A stretch of 64,000 bases of DNA from Cupriavidus consociatus (lineage in GTDB: Bacteria; Pseudomonadota; Gammaproteobacteria; Burkholderiales; Burkholderiaceae), in the NCBI RefSeq assembly GCF_017814975.1, contig NZ_JAGIQA010000020.1, positions 1 through 64,000 of the forward strand, read 5' to 3'. The position numbers and the translations under genes are program-made. Each line of letters starts with the position of its first letter. The stretch's first letter is position 1. The notes beneath the pieces were generated by a model, which saw only the letters and a program-made list of their open reading frames with translations, was not told the DNA's origin and ran no database searches. Below, piece by piece: positions 42,850-52,240 of this stretch.

Positions 42850-44748
42850 CTAAGGCCGGATGACGCCGGCGGGCGCCTCGCGTTGGTATAAGGCCTCCAC
42901 GAGCGCTTCTCGGTTGGAGAGCACGGCCCGCTGGTTCAGCGTGCCCTTGTCGGTGATCTCGCCGCGATCGATCGAGGGTGGCTCCGCGACAGGCAGCAGG
43001 CTTGCTACCCGGGTCGCGCTGCCGGTGGCCGACTGGTTCAGCGTGTGCAGCAGCGCCGCAAACGCGGCACGCACTGGCGGCGAGGCCAGGATCTCGCGTG
43101 GCGTCGCACCGGCTGGCAGGCCGGCCAGCCGGCGGCAGTCATCCATGCGCGGAAATACCAGCAGGCCAATGGCATCGCGATTGGATCCTGCCACGACCAC
43201 GTCCTGCACGTAGGGCGCTCCGGCAGCGATCACGCGCGCCCGCAATGGCCCGACACTGACGAAGGTGCCCGAGCTGAGTTTGAAGTCCTCCGCGATCCGT
43301 CCATCAAACATAAGGCCGAGTTCCGGCCGCTCGGAATCGTAGAAGCGCAGCGCGTCGCCGCTGCAGTAATAGCCTTCCTCGTCGAACGCGGCCTGCACGC
43401 CGGCGTCCTGGTGATGCCAGTAGCCCGCCATGACGTGCGGCCCGCGAAAACGCGCCTCCAGCTTGCCGTCCACCGGCACCAGCTTGAGTTCGCAGCCCGG
43501 CGCCGGCGTACCCACGTAGCCGGCCTGCGTGATGGGCGCCGTGGTGAACAGGCAGCATGGCGAGGTCTCGGTCATGCCCAGGCCCGCCATGATGCGGATG
43601 CGCTCGCCGCAATGCGTTTCGGTGACGCGCTCCAGCCGGTCCCAGGCTTCCTGCGACAAGCCGGCGCCGCCGAAGAAGTAGATATTGACGCGCGAGAAGA
43701 ATTTCTCGCGCAAGGCCGCATCGCGCTCCAGCGCGAGACCCAGTTCTTCCCAGCCTTTGGGAACGGTCAGGTAGGCGGTCGGCGCGATCTCCCGCAAGTT
43801 GCGCAGCGTTTCCTCGAACCGCCCGGCCACGGGCTTGCCGTGGTCGATATACATCGTGCCGCCGTTGTACAGCACGATGCCGAAATTGTGGCTGCTGCCG
43901 AACGTATGGTTCCAGGGCAGCCAGTCAACCAGCACCGGCGGTGTGCTGCCGAATTCCGGGATGGTCTGGCGCAGCATCTGCTGGTTGCTGCACAGCATCC
44001 GCTGCGTCGTCGGCACCGCCTTCGGCTGGCGGGTGGAACCGGACGTGAACATGAATTTCGCGATCGTGTCCGGCCCGGTCGCGGCGTGGGCTACATCAAC
44101 GCTGGCCGGCGTCGTGCGCAGCAACGCATCGAACGCGGTGGCCGGGCGGCCCGGAAGCCGACCATCGCGGGTGACGACCTCGACATCTGCCGGCACAACC
44201 GCCGCAATGGCGCGCGCAAACGCGTCCCCGTCCGCGGCATACACGAGCCCAGGCGTCAGCACCGAAAACACATGGCGCAGCTTGCCGAAATCCGTTGAGA
44301 CCAGCGAGTAAGGAGCGGACACCGACGAAAAGGGAACGCCCGCCCACATGGCGCCGAGCGAGAGCTGCAGATGCTCGAGGTCATTGTCCGAAAGAATGGC
44401 AAGTGGCCGCTCTGTGGAAAGCCCGCGGTCCAGCAGCGCCTGACCAATCGCCCGTGCGCGCTCCAGCATCTGCCCATAGGTGATCGTCATCCAGCCACCA
44501 TCCAGCCCCCGCTCGGCCACCAGCACGTGGTCGGGGTGACGCTCCGCGCCCCGCACGAGGCAGTCCGTCATGCGCGCCGGATACGCTTGCAGCGACTCGC
44601 TGGACCGGATACGCCAGACATCGCCGTCCCGGCTGACCAGCGCAGCGGAGTCGGCCACATGGACCGCACGATATCGCGGAACGGGCGAGGCGGCGGCATC
44701 GATTGTGATGCCGGCGGAAGGGGCTGCTTTTGTCTTGACGTCGCTCAC
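42850..44748 (-). CDS. fcs: feruloyl-CoA synthetase
   Basis: The 632-residue adenylate-forming enzyme has the P-loop FMFTSGSTRQPKAVPTTQRM, WLPWNHTFGSSHNFGIVLYN, GLGMTETSPCCLF and FDGRIAEDFKLSSGTFVSV, where the usual DR/K-lysine motif is modified as in Fcs proteins. It activates ferulate, caffeate and p-coumarate to CoA thioesters with ATP. It lies 75 bases downstream of vdh and 149 bases upstream of the acyl-CoA dehydrogenase gene. With ech and vdh it forms the CoA-dependent non-beta-oxidative route to vanillate. Confidence 0.92.
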   Translation of the reverse strand: MSDVKTKAAPSAGITIDAAASPVPRYRAVHVADSAALVSRDGDVWRIRSSESLQAYPARMTDCLVRGAERHPDHVLVAERGLDGGWMTITYGQMLERARAIGQALLDRGLSTERPLAILSDNDLEHLQLSLGAMWAGVPFSSVSAPYSLVSTDFGKLRHVFSVLTPGLVYAADGDAFARAIAAVVPADVEVVTRDGRLPGRPATAFDALLRTTPASVDVAHAATGPDTIAKFMFTSGSTRQPKAVPTTQRMLCSNQQMLRQTIPEFGSTPPVLVDWLPWNHTFGSSHNFGIVLYNGGTMYIDHGKPVAGRFEETLRNLREIAPTAYLTVPKGWEELGLALERDAALREKFFSRVNIYFFGGAGLSQEAWDRLERVTETHCGERIRIMAGLGMTETSPCCLFTTAPITQAGYVGTPAPGCELKLVPVDGKLEARFRGPHVMAGYWHHQDAGVQAAFDEEGYYCSGDALRFYDSERPELGLMFDGRIAEDFKLSSGTFVSVGPLRARVIAAGAPYVQDVVVAGSNRDAIGLLVFPRMDDCRRLAGLPAGATPREILASPPVRAAFAALLHTLNQSATGSATRVASLLPVAEPPSIDRGEITDKGTLNQRAVLSNREALVEALYQREAPAGVIRP

Positions 44749-44822
44749 GTCATGTCTCCTGCCATGCTTGTGTCCCCGGCCGTGTGCGGCCGGGTGTAAC
44801 CGCCGGTCGCTCTGCCGGCTAT

Positions 44823-46274
44823 TCAGATCGGATAATGCCGCGGTCCACTTTGGATCGTAATCCAGCGCAGTTCCGTGAATGCATCGACCGACGCCTTGCT
44901 GCCGAAGCGGCCGTAACCGCTGCCTTTCACCCCGCCGAACGGCATCTGCGCTTCGTCGTGGACCGTCGCGCCGTTGATGTGGCAGATACCGGATTCGATC
45001 CGCTTCGCCACGGCAAGAGCGCGCGACACGTCGCGGCTGAAAACGGCGGCCGATAATCCGAACTCGCTGTCGTTGGCCATCCGGATCGCCTCCTCATCGC
45101 TGTCAATGCGGGCTACGGTCACTACCGGCCCGAACGATTCCTCGCGATAGAGCACCATCTCCGGCGTGACGCCGTCGACAATCGCCGGTTGCAGAATGGC
45201 GCCGTCGCCGTGTAGGCCGACCGGCAGCTTGGCGCCCTTTGCGCGCGCATCATCCACCAGGGCACGGATGCGTTGCGCGGCTTGCGGGCTGACCAGTGCT
45301 CCCAGCACAGAAGACGGGTCGGACGGATCACCGGCCCGAAGGGTGCGCGCCTTGGCCGAGAGCTTCTCGACGAAGAGGTCTGCCACGGCACGGTGGATGA
45401 TCACGCGCTCGGTGGACATGCAAATCTGCCCCTGGTTGAAGAACGCCCCGAATGCAACGGCCTCGACTGCGGCGTCGAGGTCGGCATCGTCCAGGACGAT
45501 GACGGGCGCCTTGCCGCCGAGTTCCAGCAACGCCGGCTTCAGGTGCCTTGCCGCATGCTGTGCAATGATGCGTCCGACATGGGTCGAGCCGGTGAAATTC
45601 ACTCGCCGTACGGCCGGATGCGCGATCAGCGTCTCGACAATGGCCGCCGCGTCCTCCGGCGCGTTGGTCACCACGTTCACCACGCCGCTGCCGAGTCCGG
45701 CTTCCTCCAGCACGGTACCGATCATCCGGTGCAGTGCCGGGCAGGCCTCCGATGCCTTGAGCACGACCGTGTTGCCGCAGGCAAGCGGCATCGCGAGGGC
45801 ACGTGTGGCGAGAATCACTGGCGCGTTCCACGGCGCGATGCCGAGCACAACGCCGCACGGCTGGCGCACCGCGAGCGCCAGGCTGCCCGGGACGTCCGAC
45901 GGAATGATGCTGCCGTCGATCTGCGTGGTCATGGCGGCGGCCTCGCGCAGCATATTGGCCGCCAGCATCACGTTGAAGCCGATCCAGTTTGGCATCGCAC
46001 CGGTTTCCGCTGCTCCGGTGGCAATGAATTCGTCGGTGCGGCTGTCCATCATGTCGGCCGCCCTGAGCAGGCGTTTGCGGCGCTCACCCGGTCCAAGGGC
46101 CGCCCATGCCGGAAAGGCGGCTGCCGCCGCTTCGACCGCGGCGATGGCGTCCTCCGGTGTCGCGGCGGGTGCGCGGGACGCCACCACGTCCGTGACGGGG
46201 TTGCGGCGCTCGAAAGTGGCACCATTGGCGGCGGACCGGTCCTGGCCGCCAATCAGCATGGTCAACGCGTTCAT
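44823..46274 (-). CDS. vdh: vanillin dehydrogenase
   Basis: This 483-residue aldehyde dehydrogenase has the general base Glu251 in LLELGGKAPVIVLDDAD, FTGSTHVGR, the nucleophile Cys285 in NQGQICMSTERV and the end MPFGGVKGSGYGRFGS. The GQICMST context and the gene order ech-vdh-fcs identify vanillin dehydrogenase, which oxidises vanillin or 4-hydroxybenzaldehyde released by Ech. The start is close behind ech (gap 89 bases). Benzaldehyde or salicylaldehyde dehydrogenases are related alternatives. Confidence 0.92.
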   Translation of the reverse strand: MNALTMLIGGQDRSAANGATFERRNPVTDVVASRAPAATPEDAIAAVEAAAAAFPAWAALGPGERRKRLLRAADMMDSRTDEFIATGAAETGAMPNWIGFNVMLAANMLREAAAMTTQIDGSIIPSDVPGSLALAVRQPCGVVLGIAPWNAPVILATRALAMPLACGNTVVLKASEACPALHRMIGTVLEEAGLGSGVVNVVTNAPEDAAAIVETLIAHPAVRRVNFTGSTHVGRIIAQHAARHLKPALLELGGKAPVIVLDDADLDAAVEAVAFGAFFNQGQICMSTERVIIHRAVADLFVEKLSAKARTLRAGDPSDPSSVLGALVSPQAAQRIRALVDDARAKGAKLPVGLHGDGAILQPAIVDGVTPEMVLYREESFGPVVTVARIDSDEEAIRMANDSEFGLSAAVFSRDVSRALAVAKRIESGICHINGATVHDEAQMPFGGVKGSGYGRFGSKASVDAFTELRWITIQSGPRHYPI

Positions 46275-46363
46275 GAAGTGATGTCTCCAGGCGGGCCCGC
46301 ACGCGGCGAAGCCCGCTCCCTGTCGGGATGCTTGTCGGGGGGCGCTCTACGGCGCTCGCGGCC

Positions 46364-47197
46364 TCAGGCGCGCTTGTAGGCTTGCAGGCCCGGTTTGATC
46401 GACTTGTCGTCGAGGAACTGCTTGAGGCCCTGCTCGCGCCCGTGCTCGGGGTCGCGCAGTTGCGCTTGGTCGAGCTTGGCGTACAGGTAGTCCTCGTTCT
46501 GCTCCCAGGTCAGTTCGCGGCTGCGCTTGAAGCCGTGCTTCGCGGCGCGCAGCACGACGGGGTTCTTCTCGAGCAGCTTGCCGGCCAGTTCCAGCACGTG
46601 CTCGCGCAGTTGCGCACGCGGCACGCTCTTGTTGACCAGACCCATCGCGACAGCCTGCTGGCCCGTGAAGGTGTCGCCGGTCATGATGTAGTGCAGCGCC
46701 TGGCGATGTCCGACCGTATCGGCCATCGCCTTGCTGACCAGGTTGCCCGGCGGGATGCCCCAGTTGATTTCCGACAAGCCGAACACAGCCTCGTCAGCAG
46801 CAATCGCGAGGTCGCACGCCACCAGCGGCGAGAAGCCACCACCAAAGCACCAGCCGTTGACCATCGCGATGGTCGGCTTCGCGTACATGCGCAGCAGCTT
46901 CCACTGCCACTGGCAGGCGTCGCGACGGATCTTCTCCTGCAGGATCTCGGGGCCGGCGTCGACTTCGCGGAAATACTCCTTGAGATCCATGCCGGCGGTC
47001 CACGCGTCGCCGGCGCCGGTCAGCACCAGCACTCTGGCGTCGGCGTCGAGCTCGAGCGCTTCGAGTACCTGGATCATCTCGCTGTTCAGGGTCGGGCTCA
47101 TCGCGTTGCGCTTTTCGGGGCGGTTGAACGTCACCCATGCGATGCCCTCTTCCACGCTGACCTTCACGGTCTTCCAGCGTCCTTCGTAATTGGCCAT
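46364..47197 (-). CDS. ech: hydroxycinnamoyl-CoA hydratase-lyase (feruloyl-CoA to vanillin)
   Basis: The 277-residue protein is nearly collinear with Pseudomonas Ech/HCHL: MANYEGRWKTVKVSVEEGIA, TGAGDAWTAGMDLKEYFREV, VNGWCFGGGFSPLVACDL (Ser123), FGLSEINWGIPPGNLVSK (Glu143, catalytic) and DYLYAKLDQ (the conserved Tyr). It hydrates feruloyl-CoA and cleaves it to vanillin and acetyl-CoA. It is the first gene of the ech-vdh-fcs unit. A 17-bp palindrome lies 50 bases upstream of its start and recurs by the MarR gene. Confidence 0.95.
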   Translation of the reverse strand: MANYEGRWKTVKVSVEEGIAWVTFNRPEKRNAMSPTLNSEMIQVLEALELDADARVLVLTGAGDAWTAGMDLKEYFREVDAGPEILQEKIRRDACQWQWKLLRMYAKPTIAMVNGWCFGGGFSPLVACDLAIAADEAVFGLSEINWGIPPGNLVSKAMADTVGHRQALHYIMTGDTFTGQQAVAMGLVNKSVPRAQLREHVLELAGKLLEKNPVVLRAAKHGFKRSRELTWEQNEDYLYAKLDQAQLRDPEHGREQGLKQFLDDKSIKPGLQAYKRA

Positions 47198-47246
47198 GTT
47201 CGTCTCCTTGATGACTGGTCGGCAGTTCGTCGTGGAATCAATTTAA

Positions 47247-47263
47247 TATCAGGCTACCTGACA
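47247..47263. promoter_or_regulatory. ferulate MarR operator upstream of ech
   Basis: TATCAGGCTACCTGACA is a near-perfect inverted repeat (6 of 7 pairs). Together with the flanking ATCAATTTAAT it matches the site at 51635-51651 almost base for base. It lies between the ech start (47197) and the porin stop (47333), where it would control ech-vdh-fcs. Confidence 0.75.
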
Positions 47264-47332
47264 CTGCAAGCGAAATCCGGCCGACCGCGTGAAAACCCTT
47301 AGTGTTGATACTCGATCAACATGCCGGCGCGA

Positions 47333-48448
47333 CTAGAAGACGTGCTTCACGCCCACCATGACGCCAAATTGCGACCCGCCCGGCGTCGGATTGCCGCCCG
47401 ATGCGCCGCTGCTCACGGACAGCGCGAGTTGGCCGTCGTTGTTGATGTAGCCGGCCGTGCCGTAGACCGAGGTCCGCTTCGAGAGTGCGTACGTCCCGCG
47501 CAAGGCATAGAGCAGCGCCTTGTTGTCGCTGTGATGGTACTTCAGGTAGTTGACCTGGCCCGCGATCGTGAAGGCAGGCGTCACGTCATACGCTGCGCCG
47601 GCGTAATACAGTTCGCTGCGCGCGGTCGGACTTCCTTCATTGTTACGACTGAGCACGCCGACACCGATCTTCGTGCGATCGAACAAGGCGTAGCCGCTGA
47701 CGGAGAGGCGGTCATCCTTCAGTCCGCTGCTGGTCAGTCCCGCGAACGCGCCCGGCCCGCCGCGCAGCGAGTCGTATGCCGCCGACACGCCCCACGATGC
47801 GGTCGCGTACTGGATCAGCGCAGACCATTCGCGGCAGGCGGACTTGTCGGCCGGATTCTCGCCCGCGCAGTTCGTGCCGACCGGGCTCGGGCCCGCGTTC
47901 ACGGTGTCGCGTCCGAAGCTGTAGGTCGCGCCAAGTGTTAGGCCGCCGAAGGTGCCCTTGTACGAGATTGCGTTGTCGGCCCGCGCGTTGGGGATGTAGC
48001 TGTCCAGTGAGCCGGTGCCGTACACCTGGGGCCCGAGGATGTCCGCGTCAAGCATCGCCCAGAACAGCATCGTGTACTGGCGTCCCAGCGCGACCTGCCC
48101 CCAGCCGCCGGATAAGCCAACGAGTGCCTGGCGGCCGAACAGCCGGCCGCCCTGGCCCGACGTGCCGGAGTCCGGAGCAAACCCCGATTCCAGCACGAAC
48201 AGACTTTTCAGGCCACCACCGAGGTCCTCCGTACCACGCAGCCCCCAGCGCGACGGCACGGTACCCGTGACGTTCGGCACGCGTACTACGCTGTCCTTGT
48301 TGGCGCCGATCGAACTCACGTACTCGACGCCGGTGTCCACGACGCCATACAGCGTCACGGATTGTGCGGTCGCGACCGCAGGCAACGCCGCCAGCGACGC
48401 CAGCGCCAGCAACCCCCGCCCGGCACGGTGAATGTTCTTGCGTTTCAT
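47333..48448 (-). CDS. outer-membrane porin of the ferulate cluster
   Basis: The ATG at 48448 is preceded by AAGGGAAAA, and a signal peptide (MKRKNIHRAGRGLLALASLA, cut before QSVTLYGV) follows; the longer frame to 48736 is discarded. The mature protein of about 343 residues has QSVTLYGVVDTGVEYVSSIG, SRWGLRGTEDLGGGLKSLFV, GRLFGRQALVGLSGG and the terminal VKHVF. It belongs to the same 16-stranded porin family as the 2.8-kb porin. It follows the transporter gene by 46 bases, so uptake of hydroxycinnamates across the outer membrane is likely. Confidence 0.92.
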   Translation of the reverse strand: MKRKNIHRAGRGLLALASLAALPAVATAQSVTLYGVVDTGVEYVSSIGANKDSVVRVPNVTGTVPSRWGLRGTEDLGGGLKSLFVLESGFAPDSGTSGQGGRLFGRQALVGLSGGWGQVALGRQYTMLFWAMLDADILGPQVYGTGSLDSYIPNARADNAISYKGTFGGLTLGATYSFGRDTVNAGPSPVGTNCAGENPADKSACREWSALIQYATASWGVSAAYDSLRGGPGAFAGLTSSGLKDDRLSVSGYALFDRTKIGVGVLSRNNEGSPTARSELYYAGAAYDVTPAFTIAGQVNYLKYHHSDNKALLYALRGTYALSKRTSVYGTAGYINNDGQLALSVSSGASGGNPTPGGSQFGVMVGVKHVF

Positions 48449-48494
48449 TGTCTCGTTTTCCCTTTCCTTCTCTTGTGATCTCTTGTTGCCTTGG

Positions 48495-49709
48495 TCAGTC
48501 TTTTGCCGCGGGTCGCTGCAACAACAGCAATGCGGCAATGGCGGAGATGATGGTGATCGGAATACTCGCACCGATGATCGTGCTCGCGTTCTTGCCCATG
48601 GCCAGCAGTTGCCCCGCCAGCATCGGTCCGGCAATGGAGCCGAGCCGCCCCACCGCGACGGCGGTGCCCACACCGGTGCCGCGCACCGACATCGGGTAAT
48701 ACGCGGCTGCCAGCGCATAGAGCACCGACTGCGCACCGATGACGAACAGGCCCGCCAGGAAGGCGCCGAATGCCATCCACGTCATGCCCGAAGCGGCCGC
48801 CAGCGTGGCGAGCGCAACGATGATCCCGGCATACATGCCCGACACCACCGCGCGCGGGCGGCCCCTGTCCATCAGCATGCCGATGCCCAGCGCGCCAGCA
48901 CCGCCACCGATGTTGAACACGATCTGCACCACGCCCGCCTGCGCCCGGCTCAGTCCGTTCGCCACCATCAGCGAGGGCAGCCAGTTCAGCAGGAAATACA
49001 GCACGATCAGCGTGAAGAAGTAGCTGATCCAGATGCATGCGGTGGCCACCGCGCGACGCTCCCCAAAGAGTGCCCAGGCCACCGGTGGCGGCTTCACCGA
49101 CTCACCGTGCGGCTGGTCGAAACGACGCGAGTCCTGGAGCATCAGCAGCAACGGCACGACGAGCAGCGGCCCAAACCCGCCCACATAGAAGATGTGGCGC
49201 CAGCCGGTGTCTCCTGCGGAGAGAATGCCAATCACCGCCGCCACAGCACCGCCGAACGGGATGCCGCAGTACATGATGCTGACGGCGGTATTGCGCAGCC
49301 TGGCCGGCACCGATTCCGAGCAGATCGCAATCAGGTTCGGCATGGCGCCGCCCAAACCCATGCCGGTAGCGACACGAATGGCCAGCAGGCTCCAGAAGTC
49401 GACGGTGTGCGCCGTCGCGATGGAAAAGATGCCGAACAGCGCGGTGGCCACGATCAGCACACGCTTGCGGCCGATGCGGTCGGCCAGCCGTCCGCCCAGC
49501 ATGGCGCCTGGCAGCAGGCCGAACGTTCCGGCGCTGAACGCCAGTCCCATCTCGCTGACCGACAGACCGAACTCTCGCGCCATGCGGGGCGCGGCGACAC
49601 CGATCGACTGCAAGTCGAGCCCTTCCAGCAGCGCGACGACAAAGCAGAGGCCGAGCGTGAGCGCCGCGCCCGAGGTCTCCTCGGCGCGTACTACGGTAGA
49701 AGTTTGCAT
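48495..49709 (-). CDS. MFS aromatic-acid:H+ symporter (AAHS family)
   Basis: The start at 49709 (MQTSTVVRAEETSGAALTLG) follows AAGGAACC. The 404 residues form twelve helices with the AAHS signatures LEGLDLQSIGVAAPRMAREF (the acidic residue in helix 1), GGRLADRIGRKRVLIV between helices 2 and 3 and RVATGMGLGGAMPNLIAICS. This family (PcaK, VanK, BenK, MhpT) imports aromatic acids with protons. It is placed between the feruloyl esterase and porin genes, so ferulate or a related hydroxycinnamate is the expected substrate. Confidence 0.9.
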   Translation of the reverse strand: MQTSTVVRAEETSGAALTLGLCFVVALLEGLDLQSIGVAAPRMAREFGLSVSEMGLAFSAGTFGLLPGAMLGGRLADRIGRKRVLIVATALFGIFSIATAHTVDFWSLLAIRVATGMGLGGAMPNLIAICSESVPARLRNTAVSIMYCGIPFGGAVAAVIGILSAGDTGWRHIFYVGGFGPLLVVPLLLMLQDSRRFDQPHGESVKPPPVAWALFGERRAVATACIWISYFFTLIVLYFLLNWLPSLMVANGLSRAQAGVVQIVFNIGGGAGALGIGMLMDRGRPRAVVSGMYAGIIVALATLAAASGMTWMAFGAFLAGLFVIGAQSVLYALAAAYYPMSVRGTGVGTAVAVGRLGSIAGPMLAGQLLAMGKNASTIIGASIPITIISAIAALLLLQRPAAKD

Positions 49710-49734
49710 GGTGGTTCCTTGCTGGATGCAGAGA

Positions 49735-51498
49735 TCAGAGGCAGCGGAAGTTCGCCGCATCGTTGATGTCGCCGGAGCCGGCATAGCGGGCCGTCTTCGG
49801 ATACGCGCACAGCGGCCGCGTGCGGTTGGTGCTTCCCGTGTACCAAGCGGCCGGCACTTCGGAATTTGGCACTGCGTTGCCCGCGCCGCGCGCCGTGGCA
49901 ACGACACTGTCGGGCGCCTTGCCCTGCTCCACCCATGCCACGAGCGGGGTGATCATGTCGAACTGGTCTGCAGTCGGCCCGCCCGAGCAGTGGTTCATTC
50001 CGGCGATCGGGAAGAACCGCGCGAAGTTGCTGGCATCGCCCCCGTTTGCTGCCGCGAGGCGCTCGTACCAGTCAGTGGTGTCGTTGGAGGAAAACACCGG
50101 ATCGCTGGTGCCGTGATACACGATCAGCTTCGCGCCACGGTTTTTCAGCACCGACAGGTTGGTCTCGTCGGGCGGCGTCATGAACGACCAGGGTGATTCG
50201 GCATAGATGCCATGGGTCGCAAAGATCTTTGGCGCATCGACGTCCATGCTGAAGTTGAACGCATAGGCCTTCAAGGCACTATTGGTGGATGTCGGTGCGG
50301 GGGGCGCGGTGAAGACGAAGGCCAGCGCCGCCGGATCGCGCGTGACCGACATCGAGTGCTTCCATTGCGCCCAGTTGGCCCCGCTGATCCCCGCGTCGAA
50401 CGGGAAGCTGGCATAGAGCGATTGCCCGGCACTGTTGCGTGCCCCGGCGAAAATATTGCCCAAGGCGGTCTTCTGCGCCTCGGTGAGGCAAGTGCCATCC
50501 CGCGCGCCGGAGCAGCTGCGCACATCGTTGGCCAGGCTGAACTGCGCCTGGCACGCCTTCAGGTCGTGGACCATGCCGTCCGTGGCGCCATCGAGCGCGT
50601 CGCACTTTGCGACCACGCGAGTTGCGATCAATGATGCCTCCGCCGGCGTCAGCGCCGTCGAAATATCCGGCAGGCCATCGGTGCCCAGGCTGGAAACCGT
50701 GGCGAGCTGCTGTGCGCCATACACTTGCGCGACGGCCGCCTTGGGCAAGTGGAAACCCGGATCGCCCGCGAGGATGCCGTCGTACTGCGACGCCAGCCGC
50801 GCAGCCGCCACCATGGCGTGGCGTCCGCCGTTGGAGCAGCCGCCGAAGTAGCTGCGATCGGGACCCTTGCCGTAGGCCTGCCCGATCAGCGCCTTGGCCA
50901 TCGGCGTCAGCGTCGCAGCGGCGTTGTAGCCGTAGTCGATGCGCGCCTGCGGATCCAGACCGAACAGCGGATTCTGGCTGCCGCTGTGGCCGGCGTCCGA
51001 GCTGATGACAGCAAAGCCCATGGCAAGCGCCCCGGTCACCGGACCGCCGCCAAACGTGCCAAGCGCAGTGGCGACGCTTCCGTCCAGTCCTCCGTTGGCC
51101 TGGTAGAAGAGTCGACCATTCCAGGATTTCGGCATGCGGATCTCGAAGCCGATGGCATAGGTGTTGCCGTCCACTGAACTCACGCGCGTGTTCATGTTGC
51201 CCGTGATGAGGCAATGATCGGCGACATCCCTGCCGCCGATCTTGACCGTGCCGGCCGCTACCGTGCTGACCGCCGCGACCGATGTGTTCTGAAACGCGAG
51301 GTGGCCAGCGAGGCTTTCGCAGGTGGCGGTCATCGTACTGCCGGTCGCTGGCGAGAGTGAAGGCAACGCGGCTGAAGACACGGAAGAAGACGCCCCGGCT
51401 GTGCTGTTGCCGGAATCGTCCCCACTACCGCATCCCGTCAACGAGACGAGTGCCATCGCGGCGGCCGCCAAGGCGCCGCCGGCAAGAATTTGCTGCAT
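49735..51498 (-). CDS. tannase/feruloyl esterase family lipoprotein
   Basis: The 587-residue protein starts with a lipoprotein signal (lipobox LTGC, Cys23). It then shows the tannase-family features: FYQANGGLDG, ISSDAGHSG, the nucleophile in FGGCSNGGRHAM (Cys221-Ser222), the Asp in YHGTSDPVFSS and the His-Cys of GMNHCSGG. The neighbouring cysteines form the disulfide next to the catalytic residues. Many other Cys pairs are present, as expected for a periplasmic or surface enzyme. It would hydrolyse feruloyl esters of plant cell walls, or chlorogenate-type esters, and feed the transporter encoded 25 bases downstream. It diverges from the MarR gene across an operator. Confidence 0.9.
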   Translation of the reverse strand: MQQILAGGALAAAAMALVSLTGCGSGDDSGNSTAGASSSVSSAALPSLSPATGSTMTATCESLAGHLAFQNTSVAAVSTVAAGTVKIGGRDVADHCLITGNMNTRVSSVDGNTYAIGFEIRMPKSWNGRLFYQANGGLDGSVATALGTFGGGPVTGALAMGFAVISSDAGHSGSQNPLFGLDPQARIDYGYNAAATLTPMAKALIGQAYGKGPDRSYFGGCSNGGRHAMVAAARLASQYDGILAGDPGFHLPKAAVAQVYGAQQLATVSSLGTDGLPDISTALTPAEASLIATRVVAKCDALDGATDGMVHDLKACQAQFSLANDVRSCSGARDGTCLTEAQKTALGNIFAGARNSAGQSLYASFPFDAGISGANWAQWKHSMSVTRDPAALAFVFTAPPAPTSTNSALKAYAFNFSMDVDAPKIFATHGIYAESPWSFMTPPDETNLSVLKNRGAKLIVYHGTSDPVFSSNDTTDWYERLAAANGGDASNFARFFPIAGMNHCSGGPTADQFDMITPLVAWVEQGKAPDSVVATARGAGNAVPNSEVPAAWYTGSTNRTRPLCAYPKTARYAGSGDINDAANFRCL

Positions 51499-51634
51499 GG
51501 TTGTCTCCCTTATTGTCAGATCGTGGCCGGTGCGGCGGCAGGGATCACTGCCCCCCGGGTGTTGCGGAGGTCAGGTGCTGTTTCGCGTGATCCCGCGGGC
51601 GCTTCGTTGGCATGCCAACGCGGCATCAATATAA

Positions 51635-51651
51635 TGTCAGGCTCCCTGATA
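51635..51651. promoter_or_regulatory. ferulate MarR operator between esterase and marR
   Basis: TGTCAGGCTCCCTGATA is an inverted repeat (6 of 7 pairs) preceded by ATCAATATAAT. The same extended sequence, with few changes, lies upstream of ech (47247-47263). It is in the 231-bp divergent interval between the esterase gene and marR. Confidence 0.75.
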
Positions 51652-51729
51652 CATCAAGTAGATTATCATCGTTGCGAGTAAACCCCTAACGACTCTCAAG
51701 ACGCGACACAGGAAGCGCCGCATATCACC

Positions 51730-52215
51730 ATGGCAACGTCAAGAACGAAAAGGACAACGAAGGACGTGGATCAGGTCACGAAGCAGGAAGCGATCAATCC
51801 GGCGCCGATCCGCATCCCCTACCTCATTGGCCGCACCGATCGCATCGTCAAGCGCCGGCTGACCGAGGCACTCGCGCCGCATGGCATTACGCTGCCGTTC
51901 TTCACGGCCATGTCCGTATTGCAGGCGAGAGGCAGCCTGTCGAACGCGCAGCTGGCCGAACGGTCGTTCATGTCACCGCAATCGGCCAATGAAATTGTCA
52001 AGATGATGGAGACCAAAGGCTGGATCGTGCGTGAGGCAGATCCGACGCACGGACGCATTGTCAAGCTGAGCCTGACGGAGAATGCACGGGCGCTGCTGGC
52101 GCGGTGCGACGAGACCGTGAAGAAACTCGAAGCGGAGATGCTTGAGGGCATCGATCAGCAACACGTGGATTTGCTTCGTCAATGGCTGACGCAGTGCGCA
52201 CGGAATCTGCGCTGA
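51730..52215 (+). CDS. MarR-family repressor of the hydroxycinnamate cluster (FerR/FerC-like)
   Basis: The 161-residue winged-helix protein shows IPYLIGRTDRIVKRRLTEAL, FFTAMSVLQARGSLSNAQLA, SFMSPQSANEIVKMMETKGW (recognition helix) and the wing READPTHGRIVKLSLTENAR. MarR proteins of this type (FerR, FerC, HcaR) repress hydroxycinnamate genes and are released by feruloyl- or coumaroyl-CoA. The two matching palindromes, next to this gene and next to ech, support control of both halves of the cluster. Confidence 0.88.
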   Translation: MATSRTKRTTKDVDQVTKQEAINPAPIRIPYLIGRTDRIVKRRLTEALAPHGITLPFFTAMSVLQARGSLSNAQLAERSFMSPQSANEIVKMMETKGWIVREADPTHGRIVKLSLTENARALLARCDETVKKLEAEMLEGIDQQHVDLLRQWLTQCARNLR

Positions 52216-52240
52216 GGATTTTGAGAGGTTGCTGCCGGCC

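Noticed and set aside
40508..42853. 781-codon open frame on the plus strand
   Set aside because: It lies opposite the acyl-CoA dehydrogenase and amidohydrolase readings, which have clear family motifs. Long antisense frames are common in GC-rich coding DNA, and its translation is rich in Arg, His and Gly without domains.
43045..46379. Long plus-strand frames (417, 371 and 368 codons) opposite fcs and vdh
   Set aside because: Shadow frames of well-supported genes on the other strand.
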